64,000 nucleotides of DNA from Nocardioides sp. Kera G14 (GCF_020715565.1 NZ_CP085839.1:1488001-1552000); one strand, 5' to 3'; positions 1 through 14,049 are shown, numbered from the stretch's first letter. The notes: generated by a model from the letters alone, not told the origin. Numbers and translations are program-made.

Positions 1-707
1 TGGGCGCCGCGGGAGCCGTCCTGCGACTTGATCGTCCAGCCGTCCGGGTCGATGTAGATCTGGTCGGTCGTGTGCAGGAACCACGGCTCGATCGCGATGA
101 CGAGGCCGGGCTCGAGCTTGTAGCCACGACCGGCCTTACCCGCGTTCGGGATGTGCGGGTCGCCGTGCATGGTGCGACCGACGCCGTGACCGCCGAACTG
201 GGTGTTGACCTTGAGTCCGTTGCGTTTGGCGACGACCTCGATCGCGTGGCTGATGTCGCCGATCCGGTTGCCGGCCTGGGCTGCGGCGATCCCGGCGTCG
301 AGGGCCTGGGTCGTGGCCTCGATGAGCTTGAGGTCCTTGGGGTCGGCGTTGCCGACCACGACGCTGAGGGCGCTGTCGGAGACCCAGCCGCCGAGGCTCG
401 CCGCGAAGTCCACGCTGAGCAGGTCCCCGTCCTGGAGGACGTAGTCGTGGGGGAGGCCGTGCAGAACGGCGTCGTTGACGCTGGTGCAGAGCACGTAGCC
501 GAAGGGCATCGCCCCGAAGCTGGGGTGGTAGTCGATGTAGCAGGACTCCGCACCGGCGTCCTTGATCATCCGGTGCGCGAGGGCGTCGAGCTCCAGCAGG
601 TTCACTCCGACCGCTGCCTTCTCCTGCAGGGCGAGGAGTACGTCGGCGACGAATCGCCCGGCGGGCTTCATCTGCTCGATCTGGGTCGGGGTGCGGAGCT
701 CGATCAC
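1..707 (-). CDS. map: Methionine aminopeptidase type I (3' end cut by window edge)
   Basis: Removes the N-terminal methionine from new proteins in the cytosol, after deformylation. The 235 visible residues read as a type I enzyme. Metal ligands Asp100 (SVDF), Asp111 (SDSAL), His174 (GGHGVG) and Glu207 (AIEPW) are visible, as is the substrate His83 (VLHGLP). The last ligand, a glutamate, lies beyond base 1. The GTG at 707 is chosen because the protein then begins with the usual short N-terminus (MIELRTPTQI) and a TAGGCT -10 element sits 7 nt upstream, suggesting a leaderless message. It diverges from the GH6 gene across 29 bases. Peptide deformylase, which acts just before it, is also in this window at 61018-61626. 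Confidence 0.95.
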   Translation of the reverse strand, partial: MIELRTPTQIEQMKPAGRFVADVLLALQEKAAVGVNLLELDALAHRMIKDAGAESCYIDYHPSFGAMPFGYVLCTSVNDAVLHGLPHDYVLQDGDLLSVDFAASLGGWVSDSALSVVVGNADPKDLKLIEATTQALDAGIAAAQAGNRIGDISHAIEVVAKRNGLKVNTQFGGHGVGRTMHGDPHIPNAGKAGRGYKLEPGLVIAIEPWFLHTTDQIYIDPDGWTIKSQDGSRGA

Positions 708-714
708 GGAGTCG

Positions 715-730
715 AGCCTACGTCTAGGCT
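715..730. promoter_or_regulatory. Back-to-back divergent -10 elements forming a palindrome
   Basis: AGCCTA-CGTC-TAGGCT is an inverted repeat with 6 bp arms. Read leftward, TAGGCT (720-715) lies 7 nt before the map GTG. Read rightward, TAGGCT (725-730) lies 6 nt before the GH6 GTG. Each would start transcription at or next to its start codon. Promoter function is inferred from spacing. Confidence 0.7.
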
Positions 731-736
731 GCTCCG

Positions 737-1666
737 GTGCGGGGATCAGGGAGGGCCACCCTCGTGGCCGTGGCCGTCGTCTGTCTTGTCGTGACCCTGC
801 TGGGCGGGACATCCGCGGTGGCGAAGCAGGGAAAGAGGCTCGACCCCCGGCTGACGCAGCCCGGCTACGCCGACACACACAGCTCTGCAGCGGTCCGCGG
901 AGGCCCCTACGCCTCGCTCGGGTCGGTGCCACAGGCGCTCTGGCTGGGGGCGGCGCCGGTGCGGACGGTGCGGGGTCAGCTGCGCGCCTACGTCCGTAGA
1001 GCGGCGGCCAGGCACCGGACGCCACAGGTGGTCCTCTACGCGATCCCGGACCGGGACTGCTCGGGTGGAGGCTGGGCCAGCCCCAGGGCGTACCTCCGGT
1101 GGGTCCGGGCGATCGCCTCCGTCCTCCGGGGCCGTCATGCGATCGCCGTCGTCGAGCCGGATGCACTGGCCATGGAGGACCGGTGCGGAGGGGCCGCCCG
1201 GCTGGCGACGCTCCGCGCGGCGACGAGGATCCTCGCCGCGAGCCGCACCTGGGTCTACCTGGACGCCGGGCACAGCAACTGGCTCACGGCCGAGACGGCT
1301 GCTGCGAGGCTGCGGCAGGCCGGGATCAGCTACGTCCGCGGATTCAGCCTCAACGTCGCCAACTTCCGCCCCACCCCGGAGGCCCAGGCGTATGGCGATG
1401 CGGTGGCCGCCGCCCTCGGTGCTCAGGGGATACCCGGCAAGCACTTCGTCATCGACACCTCACGCAACGGCGCCGCGCCCCTGGACACCCAGTGGTGCAA
1501 CCCGCCGTGGGCACGGGTGGGCCAGCGCCCGGCCATGCTCCGCACCGGAAGCCTCGACGGGCTGCTGTGGTTGAAGCACCCCGGCGAGAGTGACGGCCCC
1601 TGCAACGGCGGTCCGGCCTCGGGCTGGAGCGACCTCCTCGCTGGCCGCCTCCTCGGCCGCGCCTGA
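737..1666 (+). CDS. Secreted glycoside hydrolase family 6 protein (cellulase-type endoglucanase)
   Basis: Predicted to cut beta-1,4-glucan outside the cell with inversion of configuration. The 309-residue product starts with a signal peptide (residues 1-29, hydrophobic VAVAVVCLVVTLL, then SAVA). The GH6 signature VLYAIPDRDCSGG spans 99-111. The proposed general acid Asp142 is in VVEPDA. WVYLDAGHSNW (172-182), VIDTSRNG (238-245), CNPPWA and WLKHPGESDG (278-287, Asp286) are also GH6 landmarks. There is no carbohydrate-binding module or linker, so it is a bare catalytic domain. GTG at 737 is favoured by the -10 TAGGCT 6 nt upstream; there is no Shine-Dalgarno. Substrate could be another beta-glucan; the family call is firm, the substrate is not. 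Confidence 0.93.
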   Translation: MRGSGRATLVAVAVVCLVVTLLGGTSAVAKQGKRLDPRLTQPGYADTHSSAAVRGGPYASLGSVPQALWLGAAPVRTVRGQLRAYVRRAAARHRTPQVVLYAIPDRDCSGGGWASPRAYLRWVRAIASVLRGRHAIAVVEPDALAMEDRCGGAARLATLRAATRILAASRTWVYLDAGHSNWLTAETAAARLRQAGISYVRGFSLNVANFRPTPEAQAYGDAVAAALGAQGIPGKHFVIDTSRNGAAPLDTQWCNPPWARVGQRPAMLRTGSLDGLLWLKHPGESDGPCNGGPASGWSDLLAGRLLGRA

Positions 1667-1673
1667 GGGCGGG

Positions 1674-2300
1674 CTACCAACCCCGGTCGCGCCACTCCGC
1701 CAGATGCGGGCGCTCGGCGCCGAGCGTGGACGGGTCGCCGTGGCCGGGGAAGAACCCGGTCTCGTCCGGCAGTCGGTCGAACACCCGTGCCACGACGTCG
1801 TCATAGAGCTGGGTGAACGCCTCCGCGTCACCGAACGTGTTGCCGACGCCGCCGGGGAAGAGGCTGTCCCCGGTCCAGAGCTGCGGCGGACCGGACTGCG
1901 GAGTGTGGAGCAGGGCGATCGAGCCGGGGGTGTGGCCGCGCAGGGCGATCACCTCGAGCACGACCTCGCCGACCGTGACCGTGTCCCCGTGCTCGAGCGT
2001 CGTGGCGATGGGGACTCCCGTCGCCTCGGTGATCGCGTCGGCATCCGCCGCCCCCGCGTACGTCGACGCCCCGGTCGCCTCGACGACGGCGGCGAGTGCA
2101 CGGTGGTGGTCCCAGTGCTGATGCGTGGTCAGGACCGACGCCAGGCCGGTGCCCGGCTGCGCCTTGAGCCACGCGAGCAGGCCCTCCGCCTCGTCGGCCG
2201 CGTCGACCAGCAGGCGCTCGCCGGAGGCGGTGCACTCGAGCAGGTAGCAGTTGTTCGCCATGCGTGGATCCACGACCAAGCGCGATGACCGGAGGCTCAT
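1674..2300 (-). CDS. MBL-fold metallo-hydrolase (glyoxalase II-like)
   Basis: A 208-residue metallo-beta-lactamase-fold enzyme. The binuclear metal site is visible as HQHWDH (His60, His62, Asp64, His65), His123 in LRGHTPGS, Asp145 in TGDSLF and His187 in FPGHGD. This set is typical of the glyoxalase II/hydroxyacylglutathione hydrolase branch, but the C-terminal substrate domain of true glyoxalase II is absent, so the substrate is not assigned. The ATG at 2300 follows TATCAT by 6 nt and lacks a Shine-Dalgarno, suggesting a leaderless transcript. It converges on the GH6 gene and diverges from uvrA across 44 bases. Cytosolic; no signal peptide. Confidence 0.85.
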   Translation of the reverse strand: MSLRSSRLVVDPRMANNCYLLECTASGERLLVDAADEAEGLLAWLKAQPGTGLASVLTTHQHWDHHRALAAVVEATGASTYAGAADADAITEATGVPIATTLEHGDTVTVGEVVLEVIALRGHTPGSIALLHTPQSGPPQLWTGDSLFPGGVGNTFGDAEAFTQLYDDVVARVFDRLPDETGFFPGHGDPSTLGAERPHLAEWRDRGW

Positions 2301-2306
2301 GTCCCG

Positions 2307-2316
2307 ATGATAGGGT
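2307..2316. promoter_or_regulatory. Overlapping divergent -10 elements (MBL hydrolase / uvrA)
   Basis: The minus-strand TATCAT (2312-2307) is 6 nt before the MBL start. The plus-strand TAGGGT (2311-2316) is placed to start uvrA near 2323. The two hexamers share the TA at 2311-2312, a symmetric bidirectional promoter arrangement. Inferred from sequence only. Confidence 0.6.
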
Positions 2317-2317
2317 G

Positions 2318-2333
2318 ACGAACATCTGTTCGA
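2318..2333 (+). promoter_or_regulatory. LexA (SOS) box upstream of uvrA
   Basis: ACGAACATCTGTTCGA matches the actinobacterial LexA consensus TCGAAC-N4-GTTCGA at all but the first base, with perfect CGAAC/GTTCG arms. It overlaps the predicted uvrA start point near 2323, where a repressor would block transcription. SOS control of uvrA is established in many bacteria. Confidence 0.85.
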
Positions 2334-2344
2334 ACGGAGGAAAT

Positions 2345-5197
<2,853 letters not shown>

Positions 5198-5214
5198 GCG
5201 GCGATCATGGCGCC

Positions 5215-5685
5215 ATGACCGGACTCACACGTCGCGGCGCCGTCGGCGCGGGTATCGCTGTTCCTCTCCTTGCCGCGTGCGGCACCTCCGACGACTCCGC
5301 CTCGGACACCCCCACCGCGCCGGCCACCTCGGCCGCCCCGTCGACGGCGACGTCCTCGACGGAGGCTCCCTCGGCCAGCACTTCGGGTCGTCCCGCCGTC
5401 CCGCCGCTCGCCGCCGCGAGCGACATCGAGGTCGGCAGCGGGAAGATCTTCAAGGACGAGCGTGTCGTCGTCACCCAGCCGACGGCGGGGGAGTTCAAGG
5501 GCTTCGACGCGACCTGCACGCACCAGCAGTGCCTCGTGTCCAAGGTCGATGACGACCAGATCGTCTGCACCTGCCATTTCAGCAAGTACTCGATCACCGA
5601 CGGCTCGGTCGAGGGCGGCCCCGCGCCTGCGCCGCTCTCGCCGGTCGCGCTGACGGTGACGGACGGCGAGATCTACCTCGCCTGA
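5215..5685 (+). CDS. Rieske [2Fe-2S] lipoprotein with Tat-type signal
   Basis: A 156-residue exported electron-transfer-like protein. Twin arginines (TRRGAV, residues 5-10) precede a hydrophobic stretch and a lipobox ending in Cys22 (LLAAC), so Tat export followed by lipid anchoring is predicted. Residues 25-60 are a Ser/Thr/Ala/Pro-rich linker. The Rieske site is Cys101-Thr-His103 and Cys118-x-x-His121, with the usual disulfide pair Cys106/Cys120. ATG at 5215 is chosen over TTG at 5194 because it gives a compact signal peptide. It begins 17 bases after uvrA and is probably co-transcribed. It is not the bc1 complex Rieske (no N-terminal multi-TM anchor, no cytochrome neighbours); its partner is unknown. 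Confidence 0.88.
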   Translation: MTGLTRRGAVGAGIAVPLLAACGTSDDSASDTPTAPATSAAPSTATSSTEAPSASTSGRPAVPPLAAASDIEVGSGKIFKDERVVVTQPTAGEFKGFDATCTHQQCLVSKVDDDQIVCTCHFSKYSITDGSVEGGPAPAPLSPVALTVTDGEIYLA

Positions 5686-6953
5686 GCCTGCTGACGCCAG
5701 GCGGAGTCGCGCGGCGAGCGACGTCGGTCCAGGCGCCGGTCGAGCACCTCGCGCGCCTCGTCCCACCGGTCGGCGCGGAGCAGCGCAGCGATCCGGGCCT
5801 CCTCGACGATCTCGCGCTGGGCGTCGGAGCCGCCGACCCGCCAGACGTGGGGCTGCAGCCGGCACAGGGAATCGGCCGCCTCCGACGCGCGGCCCGACGC
5901 CATCAGCGCGAAGGCGTCGGCCATCGGCGCGATGACCTCACGCTGGGTGGCGTGCCGCTGGCGCCGGGCAGCGGCACCGACCTCCTGGAGCGCGGATACG
6001 TCGCCCATGGCCAGGTGGGCGACGAGGGTGTGCATCGCGAGGAACGGCGTGGTCGGCCGCGTCAGGGTCGTGGTGCTGGTGGCCGCGATGACCTCGTCCA
6101 TCGACGGCACGTCGGTCGCCCCCGGGGTCAGGGCCCAGCGGAAGAGGAGCGAGCCGGAGTCGACGAGGGCCCGGCAGCCGATGGCATGCCGGGGGTCCAG
6201 TTGCGTCTCGAAGCGGCGGCGCACGGCATCAAGGTCACCGAGGGTGAGCTCGTGGAGCGCGGCGTGCCAGGCGAAGTGGGTCAGGGACTCCGCGGTCGCG
6301 CCGTCCCCGACGACCCAGGCGTCCATCCAGGCGAGTCCGGCCTCGTGGTCGCCGGTCTCGTAGTGCGCGTGCGCCCGGGCGTGGGCGGAGTGCCCGGCGC
6401 TCGGCTCGAGGTCGAGGGACGCCGTGGCCAGGTCCATCGCCTCGTCGAAGCGCAGTTGCTCGGTGCGGATGAACGCCAGCAGGCCGCGGAACCACCAGTC
6501 GTCGCCGTACGCCGGCCGACATCGCTCCACGAGGGACCACGCCTCCTGGGGTACTTCGGTGGCGCCGGTGAAGGCGATCGTCGGGACGGCCGCGGAGAGC
6601 AGGAGGGCATCACGCGGGTGGGCCTCGAGATGGCGCAACAGCGGCTGCGAGTCGCCGCGGAGGTGCGCGGCCACGGCCGCGACGTGGCTCTGCTCCCGCT
6701 CGGTGCCGCGGGCCGCGTGCAGGGTCGCGGCCGCCATCCGGGCGTGCAGGTCGACCGACGCACCGAGCTCCTGACCCAGCAGGGCAAGGGCCGCGTGGCC
6801 CAGGGCGAAGGTCGGGTCGTAGGCGATGGCCTCGGCGAAGTGACGGGTCGCTCCGGTGCGCAGGCGCAGCACCTCACGCAGTCCGGCGTTGTAGGCGGCG
6901 GCTGCGGACGCGGAGGTGGTCAGGCACAGGCCGTACACGTCGGGCATACGCAT
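5673..6953 (-). CDS. TPR protein of the TTC38/StaR-like type
   Basis: A 426-residue alpha-helical protein built from degenerate tetratricopeptide-like helical pairs, seen in repeated A-x3-[GAS]-x2-[ALY] patterns (for example AEAIAYDPTFALGHAALALLG and ATASLDLEPSAGHSAHARAHAHYETGDH). This resembles the TTC38/StaR-like family, which is widespread but without an assigned biochemical role. No signal peptide or membrane segment; probably cytosolic and protein-binding. Its last 13 bases overlap the convergent Rieske gene. ATG at 6953 has no Shine-Dalgarno; TAGTTT lies 6 nt upstream. An AT-rich near-palindrome (6954-6967) covers that region and may be an operator. It diverges from uvrC. Confidence 0.75.
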   Translation of the reverse strand: MRMPDVYGLCLTTSASAAAAYNAGLREVLRLRTGATRHFAEAIAYDPTFALGHAALALLGQELGASVDLHARMAAATLHAARGTEREQSHVAAVAAHLRGDSQPLLRHLEAHPRDALLLSAAVPTIAFTGATEVPQEAWSLVERCRPAYGDDWWFRGLLAFIRTEQLRFDEAMDLATASLDLEPSAGHSAHARAHAHYETGDHEAGLAWMDAWVVGDGATAESLTHFAWHAALHELTLGDLDAVRRRFETQLDPRHAIGCRALVDSGSLLFRWALTPGATDVPSMDEVIAATSTTTLTRPTTPFLAMHTLVAHLAMGDVSALQEVGAAARRQRHATQREVIAPMADAFALMASGRASEAADSLCRLQPHVWRVGGSDAQREIVEEARIAALLRADRWDEAREVLDRRLDRRRSPRDSAWRQQAQAR

Positions 6954-6967
6954 GTAAGTAAACTAAC
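6954..6967 (-). promoter_or_regulatory. AT-rich palindromic promoter/operator before the TPR gene
   Basis: Read on the minus strand, GTTAGT-TT-ACTTAC is an inverted repeat with one mismatch per arm. It contains the -10 TAGTTT (6965-6960), 6 nt before the ATG. Such AT-richness is conspicuous here. A helix-turn-helix repressor could occupy it; no candidate regulator is adjacent. Confidence 0.5.
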
Positions 6968-7000
6968 TCACGCGACTAAGGAAGCGTCGGACCCGCGGCC

Positions 7001-7006
7001 TAATGT
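7001..7006 (+). promoter_or_regulatory. -10 element of uvrC (leaderless)
   Basis: TAATGT lies 6 nt before the uvrC GTG at 7013, and no Shine-Dalgarno is present, so transcription should begin at the start codon. No LexA box is visible in the 59-base divergent gap. Confidence 0.65.
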
Positions 7007-7012
7007 TTACCT

Positions 7013-8950
7013 GTGAGTGACCCCCGGACGTATCGACCCAAGGCGGGGGAGATCCCGACGAGTGCGGGGGTCTACCGGTTCCGGGATCCCAAGGGCCGCG
7101 TGATCTACGTCGGCAAGGCCAAGAACCTCCGCGCCCGGCTCTCGAACTACTTCCAGGACCTCGCCAACCTGCACCCGCGCACCGCGACCATGGTGACGAC
7201 GGCCGCCAGCGTCGAGTGGACGGTGGTCAACACCGAGGTCGAGGCGCTCCAGCTCGAGTGGACCTGGATCAAGGAGTTCGACCCGCGGTTCAACGTGATG
7301 TTCCGCGACGACAAGTCCTACCCCTGGCTCGCCGTCACGGTCTCCGACGAGTTCCCGCGCGTCATGGTCGGCCGCGGCGCGAAGCGGAAGGGCACGAAGT
7401 ACTTCGGCCCGTACTCCCACGCGTGGGCCATCCGGGAGACCGTCGACGCACTGCTCCGTGTCTTCCCGATGCGTTCCTGCAGCAACGGTGTCTTCAAGCG
7501 GAGCCAGCAGGTCGGGCGTCCCTGCCTGCTCGGCTACATCGACAAGTGCGCCGCACCCTGTGTCGGCAACATCTCGCCCGAGGACCACCGTGCGATCGTG
7601 GACGACTTCTGCGACTTCGTCGCCGGTCGCACCACCCACATCCAGCGGCGCCTGCAGCGGGAGATGCTGCACGCCAGCGACGAGCTCGAGTTCGAGCGGG
7701 CCGCCCGCCTGCGCGACGACCTCGCCGCCATCGACCGGGCGCTGGAGAAGCAGGCGGTCGTCCTCGGCGACGGTGCCGACGCCGACGTGATTGCGCTGGC
7801 CGAGGACCCGCTCGAGGTCGCCGTGCAGATCTTCCACGTCCGCGGCGGCCGCATCCGCGGCCAGCGCGGCTGGGTCGCCGACCGGGCCGACGAGGGCGAG
7901 ACCGACAAGCTGGTCGAGGACTTCGTCCTCCAGTTGTACGCCGGCACCGACCCCGACGACCGCGAGTCCATCCCGCGCGAGATCCTCGTGCCCACGCTGC
8001 CGCCCGACCTCGAGGCCCTGGAGGAGCTGCTCTCGGAGATCCGGGGAGCACGCGTCGGGATCCGGGTCCCGCAGCGCGGCGACAAGCGGGTCCTGATGGA
8101 GACGGTCGCGCGCAACGCCGGCCAGACGCTCGCATTGCACAAGACCCGCCGCGCCTCCGACCTGACCACCCGCTCCAAGGCGCTCGAGGAGATCGAGGAG
8201 GCGCTGGACCTTCCCGAGGCGCCGCTGCGGATGGAGTGCTTCGACATCTCCCACCTGCAGGGCACCGAGATCGTCGCCTCGATGGTGGTCTTCGAGGACG
8301 GCCTGGCCCGGAAGTCGGAGTACCGCCGCTTCATCATCAAGGGCCAGGACGGCTCCGACGACGTCCGGGCGATGCACGAGGTCATCACCCGGCGCTTCCG
8401 CCGGCTCCTGGACGACCAGGCGAACGCCACGGAGATCGATCCCGAGACAGGGCGGCCCGGCAAGTTCGCCTACTCGCCCGGCCTCGTGGTCGTCGACGGT
8501 GGCGCGCCCCAGGTGGCCGCCGCCGTACGGGCACTCGAGGAGCTCGGCATCGACGACATCCCTGTATGTGGACTGGCCAAGCGGCTGGAGGAGGTCTGGG
8601 TCCCCGGTGACGAGGACCCCGTGATCCTTCCGCGCACGTCGGAGGGGCTCTACCTGTTGCAGCGGCTGCGCGACGAGGCCCACCGCTTCGCGATCACGCA
8701 CCACCGCAACCGGCGCTCGAAGTCGATGGTCGAGTCGATCCTCGACAACGTCGCCGGCATGGGCGAGGTGCGACGTCGCACACTGATGAAGCATTTCGGC
8801 TCGCTCAAGAAGCTCCGGTCGGCCACGATGGAGGAGATCGCGGCGGTGCCGGGCATCGGACCGGTGACGGCGGCGGCGATCAAGCGGGCCGTCGATCTCG
8901 ACGAGGCCGGGGTGGCGGTCAACACGACGACGGGGGAGATCATCGAATGA
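7013..8950 (+). CDS. uvrC: Excinuclease ABC subunit C
   Basis: Makes both incisions around DNA damage once UvrB is bound. The 645-residue protein has, in order: a GIY-YIG nuclease (GVYRFRD...[14 protein letters not shown], about 19-46), a cysteine-bearing stretch near 155-185, a UVR domain that contacts UvrB ([16 protein letters not shown], about 222-237), the RNase H-like 5' nuclease ([18 protein letters not shown], about 410) and C-terminal helix-hairpin-helix repeats ([30 protein letters not shown]). GTG at 7013 is the start because the protein then begins normally and a -10 is 6 nt upstream. It heads the uvrC-rapZ-yvcK-whiA unit; its stop overlaps the rapZ ATG (ATGA). Confidence 0.98.
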   Translation: MSDPRTYRPKAGEIPTSAGVYRFRDPKGRVIYVGKAKNLRARLSNYFQDLANLHPRTATMVTTAASVEWTVVNTEVEALQLEWTWIKEFDPRFNVMFRDDKSYPWLAVTVSDEFPRVMVGRGAKRKGTKYFGPYSHAWAIRETVDALLRVFPMRSCSNGVFKRSQQVGRPCLLGYIDKCAAPCVGNISPEDHRAIVDDFCDFVAGRTTHIQRRLQREMLHASDELEFERAARLRDDLAAIDRALEKQAVVLGDGADADVIALAEDPLEVAVQIFHVRGGRIRGQRGWVADRADEGETDKLVEDFVLQLYAGTDPDDRESIPREILVPTLPPDLEALEELLSEIRGARVGIRVPQRGDKRVLMETVARNAGQTLALHKTRRASDLTTRSKALEEIEEALDLPEAPLRMECFDISHLQGTEIVASMVVFEDGLARKSEYRRFIIKGQDGSDDVRAMHEVITRRFRRLLDDQANATEIDPETGRPGKFAYSPGLVVVDGGAPQVAAAVRALEELGIDDIPVCGLAKRLEEVWVPGDEDPVILPRTSEGLYLLQRLRDEAHRFAITHHRNRRSKSMVESILDNVAGMGEVRRRTLMKHFGSLKKLRSATMEEIAAVPGIGPVTAAAIKRAVDLDEAGVAVNTTTGEIIE

Positions 8951-9837
8951 CGGAGAGTGACGCGGCCGGGGGTAAGGACGCCGGCGAGCTCGTCGTCGTC
9001 ACCGGCATGACGGGCGCCGGCCGGAGCACCGCCGCGAAGGAGCTCGAGGACCTCGGCTACTTCGTCGTCGACAACCTGCCACCCTCGCTGCTGCCCCAGG
9101 TCCTCACCCTGGTCGACGAGAGCCGCGGAACGAGCCAACGCGTGGCCGTCGTGATCGACGTGCGTTCGGGCGCCTTCTTCGAGGAGCTCCGCGAGGAGCT
9201 CGGCCGCGGCCTCCTCGGCCGCCGCACGACGCTCGTCTTCCTCGACGCCACCGACGAGGTGCTCGTACGTCGACAGGAGGCCGCCCGGCGCCCGCACCCC
9301 CTCCAGGGGCAGGACCGCCTGCTCGACGCCCTCGTGCGGGAGCGGAAGGTGCTCGGTGACCTGCGGGCGATGGCCGATCTCGTGATCGACACCTCTGCGC
9401 TCAACGTCCACCAGTTGACGGCCCGGATGGCCGCGATGTTCGGCACGCCGGACACGACGAAGCTCAACGTCTCGGTGGTGAGCTTCGGCTTCAAGTACGG
9501 CCTCCCGGTCGACGCGGACTACGTCGCCGACATGCGCTTCCTGCCCAACCCGCACTGGGTGCCCGAGCTCAAGGCCGGCAACGGCCGGGACAACCCCGAG
9601 GTCGCCGACTACGTCTACTCCGCTCCGGGCGCCCGGGAGTTCCTCGACGGCTACGTGCCCGTGCTCGCCGGCGTCGCCGACGGCTACCTCCGTGAGGGCA
9701 AACGCTTCATGCGCGTGGCGATCGGGTGCACCGGCGGCAAGCACCGCTCGGTCGCCATGTCCGAGGAGATCGCACGCCGCCTGCGCGCCCGGGGGCTCGA
9801 CGCGCGTGCCATCCACCGTGACCTGGGGCGCGAATGA
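8947..9837 (+). CDS. rapZ: RapZ/YvcJ family nucleotide-binding protein
   Basis: A P-loop protein of 296 residues. In Enterobacteria RapZ is an RNA-binding adaptor controlling amino-sugar synthesis; in actinobacteria its role is less clear. The Walker A is GMTGAGRST (20-28), with arginine where most P-loops have lysine; I recall the same substitution in the mycobacterial homologue, so it is likely ancestral and not a defect. [11 protein letters not shown] follows, and the C-terminal conserved block contains [20 protein letters not shown], the part linked to RNA binding in E. coli RapZ. It overlaps uvrC and yvcK by 4 bases each, so translation is probably coupled. Soluble, cytosolic. Confidence 0.95.
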   Translation: MTESDAAGGKDAGELVVVTGMTGAGRSTAAKELEDLGYFVVDNLPPSLLPQVLTLVDESRGTSQRVAVVIDVRSGAFFEELREELGRGLLGRRTTLVFLDATDEVLVRRQEAARRPHPLQGQDRLLDALVRERKVLGDLRAMADLVIDTSALNVHQLTARMAAMFGTPDTTKLNVSVVSFGFKYGLPVDADYVADMRFLPNPHWVPELKAGNGRDNPEVADYVYSAPGAREFLDGYVPVLAGVADGYLREGKRFMRVAIGCTGGKHRSVAMSEEIARRLRARGLDARAIHRDLGRE

Positions 9838-10840
9838 CCGGGCCGATCGACGTCCTGGACATCGACGACCGCGCCCAGGCGGTCGTCGCCTTCGGCGGCG
9901 GCCACGGCCTGCACGCGACCCTCTCGGCGCTGCGGCTCCTGGTCGACGACGTGACGGTCGACTCGCTCACCGCCGTCGTCACCGTCGCGGACAACGGCGG
10001 CTCCTCGGGTCGGCTGCGCCGCGAGTTCGACGTGCTGCCGCCGGGCGACCTCCGGATGGCGCTGGCGGCCCTCTGCGGCTCCGACGAGTGGGGCGAGACC
10101 TGGGCGCGCGTGATGCAGCACCGCTTCGCGGGCGAGGGCGAGATGAACGGCCACAACCTCGGCAACCTGCTGATCGTCGGGCTGTGGGAGCTCCTCGGAG
10201 ACCACGTCGCCGCGTTGGACTGGGTCGGCCGACTGTTGGGCGCGAAGGGCCGGGTGCTGCCGATGGCGCTCACCCCGATGGACATCACCGCTGAGGTCCG
10301 CGGTCTCGAGCCGTCCGATCCCGATCGACTGACCTCGGTCCGTGGGCAGGTCGAGGTCGCGACCACCGACGGGGTGATCGACTCGATCGCGCTCGACCCG
10401 AGCGACCCTCCGACCTCGGCGGAGACGGTCGCCGCGATCCACGACGCCGACTGGGTGGTGCTCGGGCCCGGCTCGTGGTTCACCTCCGTCATCCCGCATC
10501 TCCTCGTGCCTGCCCTCCATGACGCCCTCGTGTCGACGTCGGCCCGGGTCGTCGTCGTACTCAACCTGGAGGAGCAGGCGGGGGAGACGCCCGGCTTCGG
10601 GCCGGCCGACCACCTCGCGGTGCTGCTCCAGCACGCGCCACAGCTCAACGTGGACACCGTCCTGGCCGACACCACGTCGGTCGGCGACGCCCTGCCGGAG
10701 CTGACCGAAGCGGTCGAGGCCGCCGGCGCCACACTGATCCTCACCGATGTCTCGGTCGGGGACGGAACGCCCCGTCATGACCCGGTCAAACTGGCCTCAG
10801 CTTTTCGAGGGTTGTTGACTCCCATGGGAGGATCTGCGCC

Positions 10841-10850
<10 letters not shown>
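9834..10850 (+). CDS. yvcK: YvcK/CofD-like gluconeogenesis factor
   Basis: A 338-residue protein of the YvcK (GlmR) family, needed in Bacillus and mycobacteria for growth on gluconeogenic carbon and for cell-wall precursor supply; it binds UDP-sugars. The N-terminal nucleotide-binding loop [15 protein letters not shown] and [18 protein letters not shown] are the diagnostic motifs, followed by [13 protein letters not shown] and [12 protein letters not shown] at 9834 overlaps the rapZ stop; its own last 10 bases overlap whiA. The rapZ-yvcK-whiA order is a strongly conserved Gram-positive gene string. Cytosolic; no membrane segment. Confidence 0.95.
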
Positions 10851-12852
<2,002 letters not shown>

Positions 12853-12855
12853 TCC

Positions 12856-14046
12856 GTGGGTGACTACAGCGGCCTCGGCGAGGTCGCCGGCAAGCGTGTC
12901 CTGGTCCGGTCGGACCTCAACGTCCCTCTGAAGGAGGGAGTCATCGGCGACGACGGGCGTATCCGCGCCTCCGTCCCGACGATCAAGGCTCTCGCGGACG
13001 CCGGAGCCCGGGTCGTCGTCATGGCGCACCTCGGCCGTCCCGACGGCGCGCCGGACCCGTCGTACTCCCTGGCGCCGGTGGCGGCGCGTCTGGGCGAGCT
13101 GCTCGGCTCGCCGGTCGCCTTCGCGTCCGACACGGTCGGTTCGTCAGCCCAGGAGACGGTCGCCGGCCTGTCCGACGGCCAGGTGGCGTTGCTCGAGAAC
13201 GTGCGCTTCAACGCGGGCGAGACGTCGAAGGACGACGCCGTGCGCGGCGCCTTCGCCGACGAGCTTGCCTCGCTCGGTGACGCGTTCGTGTCCGACGGCT
13301 TCGGTGTCGTCCACCGCAAGCAGGCCTCGGTCTATGACATCGCGCTGCGCCTGCCGCACGCCATGGGCGGGCTGGTCGCTGCGGAGATCGACGTGCTCCG
13401 TCGCCTCACCGACACCCCCGAGCGGCCGTACGCCGTCGTGCTGGGCGGTTCGAAGGTGTCGGACAAGCTGGGCGTGATCGACAACCTCCTGGAGAAGGCC
13501 GACACCCTGCTCATCGGCGGTGGGATGCTCTTCACCTTCCTCAAGGCGCAGGGCCACGAGGTCGGCAAGAGCCTCCTCGAGGAGGACCAGATCCCGACCG
13601 TGCTCGAGTACCTCGAGCGGGCCAAGGCCTCGGGTGTCGAGATCGTGCTGCCGACCGACATCGTCGTCGCCGACTCCTTCGGTGACGAGGCGTCGGCGCG
13701 TGTGGTGGCGGCTGACGCCATCCCGGCCGAGTCGCTCGGCCTGGACATCGGCCCGGAGTCCGGCAAGGCCTTCGCCGCCGCGATCGCCGGCGCCAAGACG
13801 GTCTTCTGGAACGGCCCGATGGGTGTCTTCGAGCAGCCCGCCTTCGCCGAGGGCACACGCGCGGTCGCGGAGGCCCTGACGAAGGTCGACGGACTGTCGG
13901 TCGTCGGCGGCGGCGACTCCGCAGCCGCCGTACGCGCGCTCGGCTTCAGCGACGACCAGTTCGGTCACATCTCCACCGGCGGTGGTGCCTCCCTCGAGTA
14001 CCTCGAGGGCAAGGAACTCCCCGGCATCACGGCGCTGGAGAGCTGA
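12856..14046 (+). CDS. pgk: Phosphoglycerate kinase
   Basis: Transfers phosphate from 1,3-bisphosphoglycerate to ADP. The 396-residue protein shows the substrate loop VRSDLNVPL (near 16-24), the LGRPDG motif, the interdomain [23 protein letters not shown] and [13 protein letters not shown], all diagnostic. GTG at 12856 begins 4 bases after the gap stop, and tpiA follows 4 bases after its own stop, so the three are one operon. Length is normal for the family. Cytosolic. Confidence 0.98.
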   Translation: MGDYSGLGEVAGKRVLVRSDLNVPLKEGVIGDDGRIRASVPTIKALADAGARVVVMAHLGRPDGAPDPSYSLAPVAARLGELLGSPVAFASDTVGSSAQETVAGLSDGQVALLENVRFNAGETSKDDAVRGAFADELASLGDAFVSDGFGVVHRKQASVYDIALRLPHAMGGLVAAEIDVLRRLTDTPERPYAVVLGGSKVSDKLGVIDNLLEKADTLLIGGGMLFTFLKAQGHEVGKSLLEEDQIPTVLEYLERAKASGVEIVLPTDIVVADSFGDEASARVVAADAIPAESLGLDIGPESGKAFAAAIAGAKTVFWNGPMGVFEQPAFAEGTRAVAEALTKVDGLSVVGGGDSAAAVRALGFSDDQFGHISTGGGASLEYLEGKELPGITALES

Positions 14047-14049
14047 CCC

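Noticed and set aside
2264..2344. Earlier ATG for uvrA
   Set aside because: It would place the LexA box and Shine-Dalgarno inside the coding sequence.
7007..8794. Long minus-strand frame across uvrC
   Set aside because: Shadow of the uvrC reading frame with no recognisable motif.
8947..9837. Defective Walker A in RapZ (Arg for Lys)
   Set aside because: The same substitution is, as I recall, found in mycobacterial homologues, so it is likely normal for actinobacteria.
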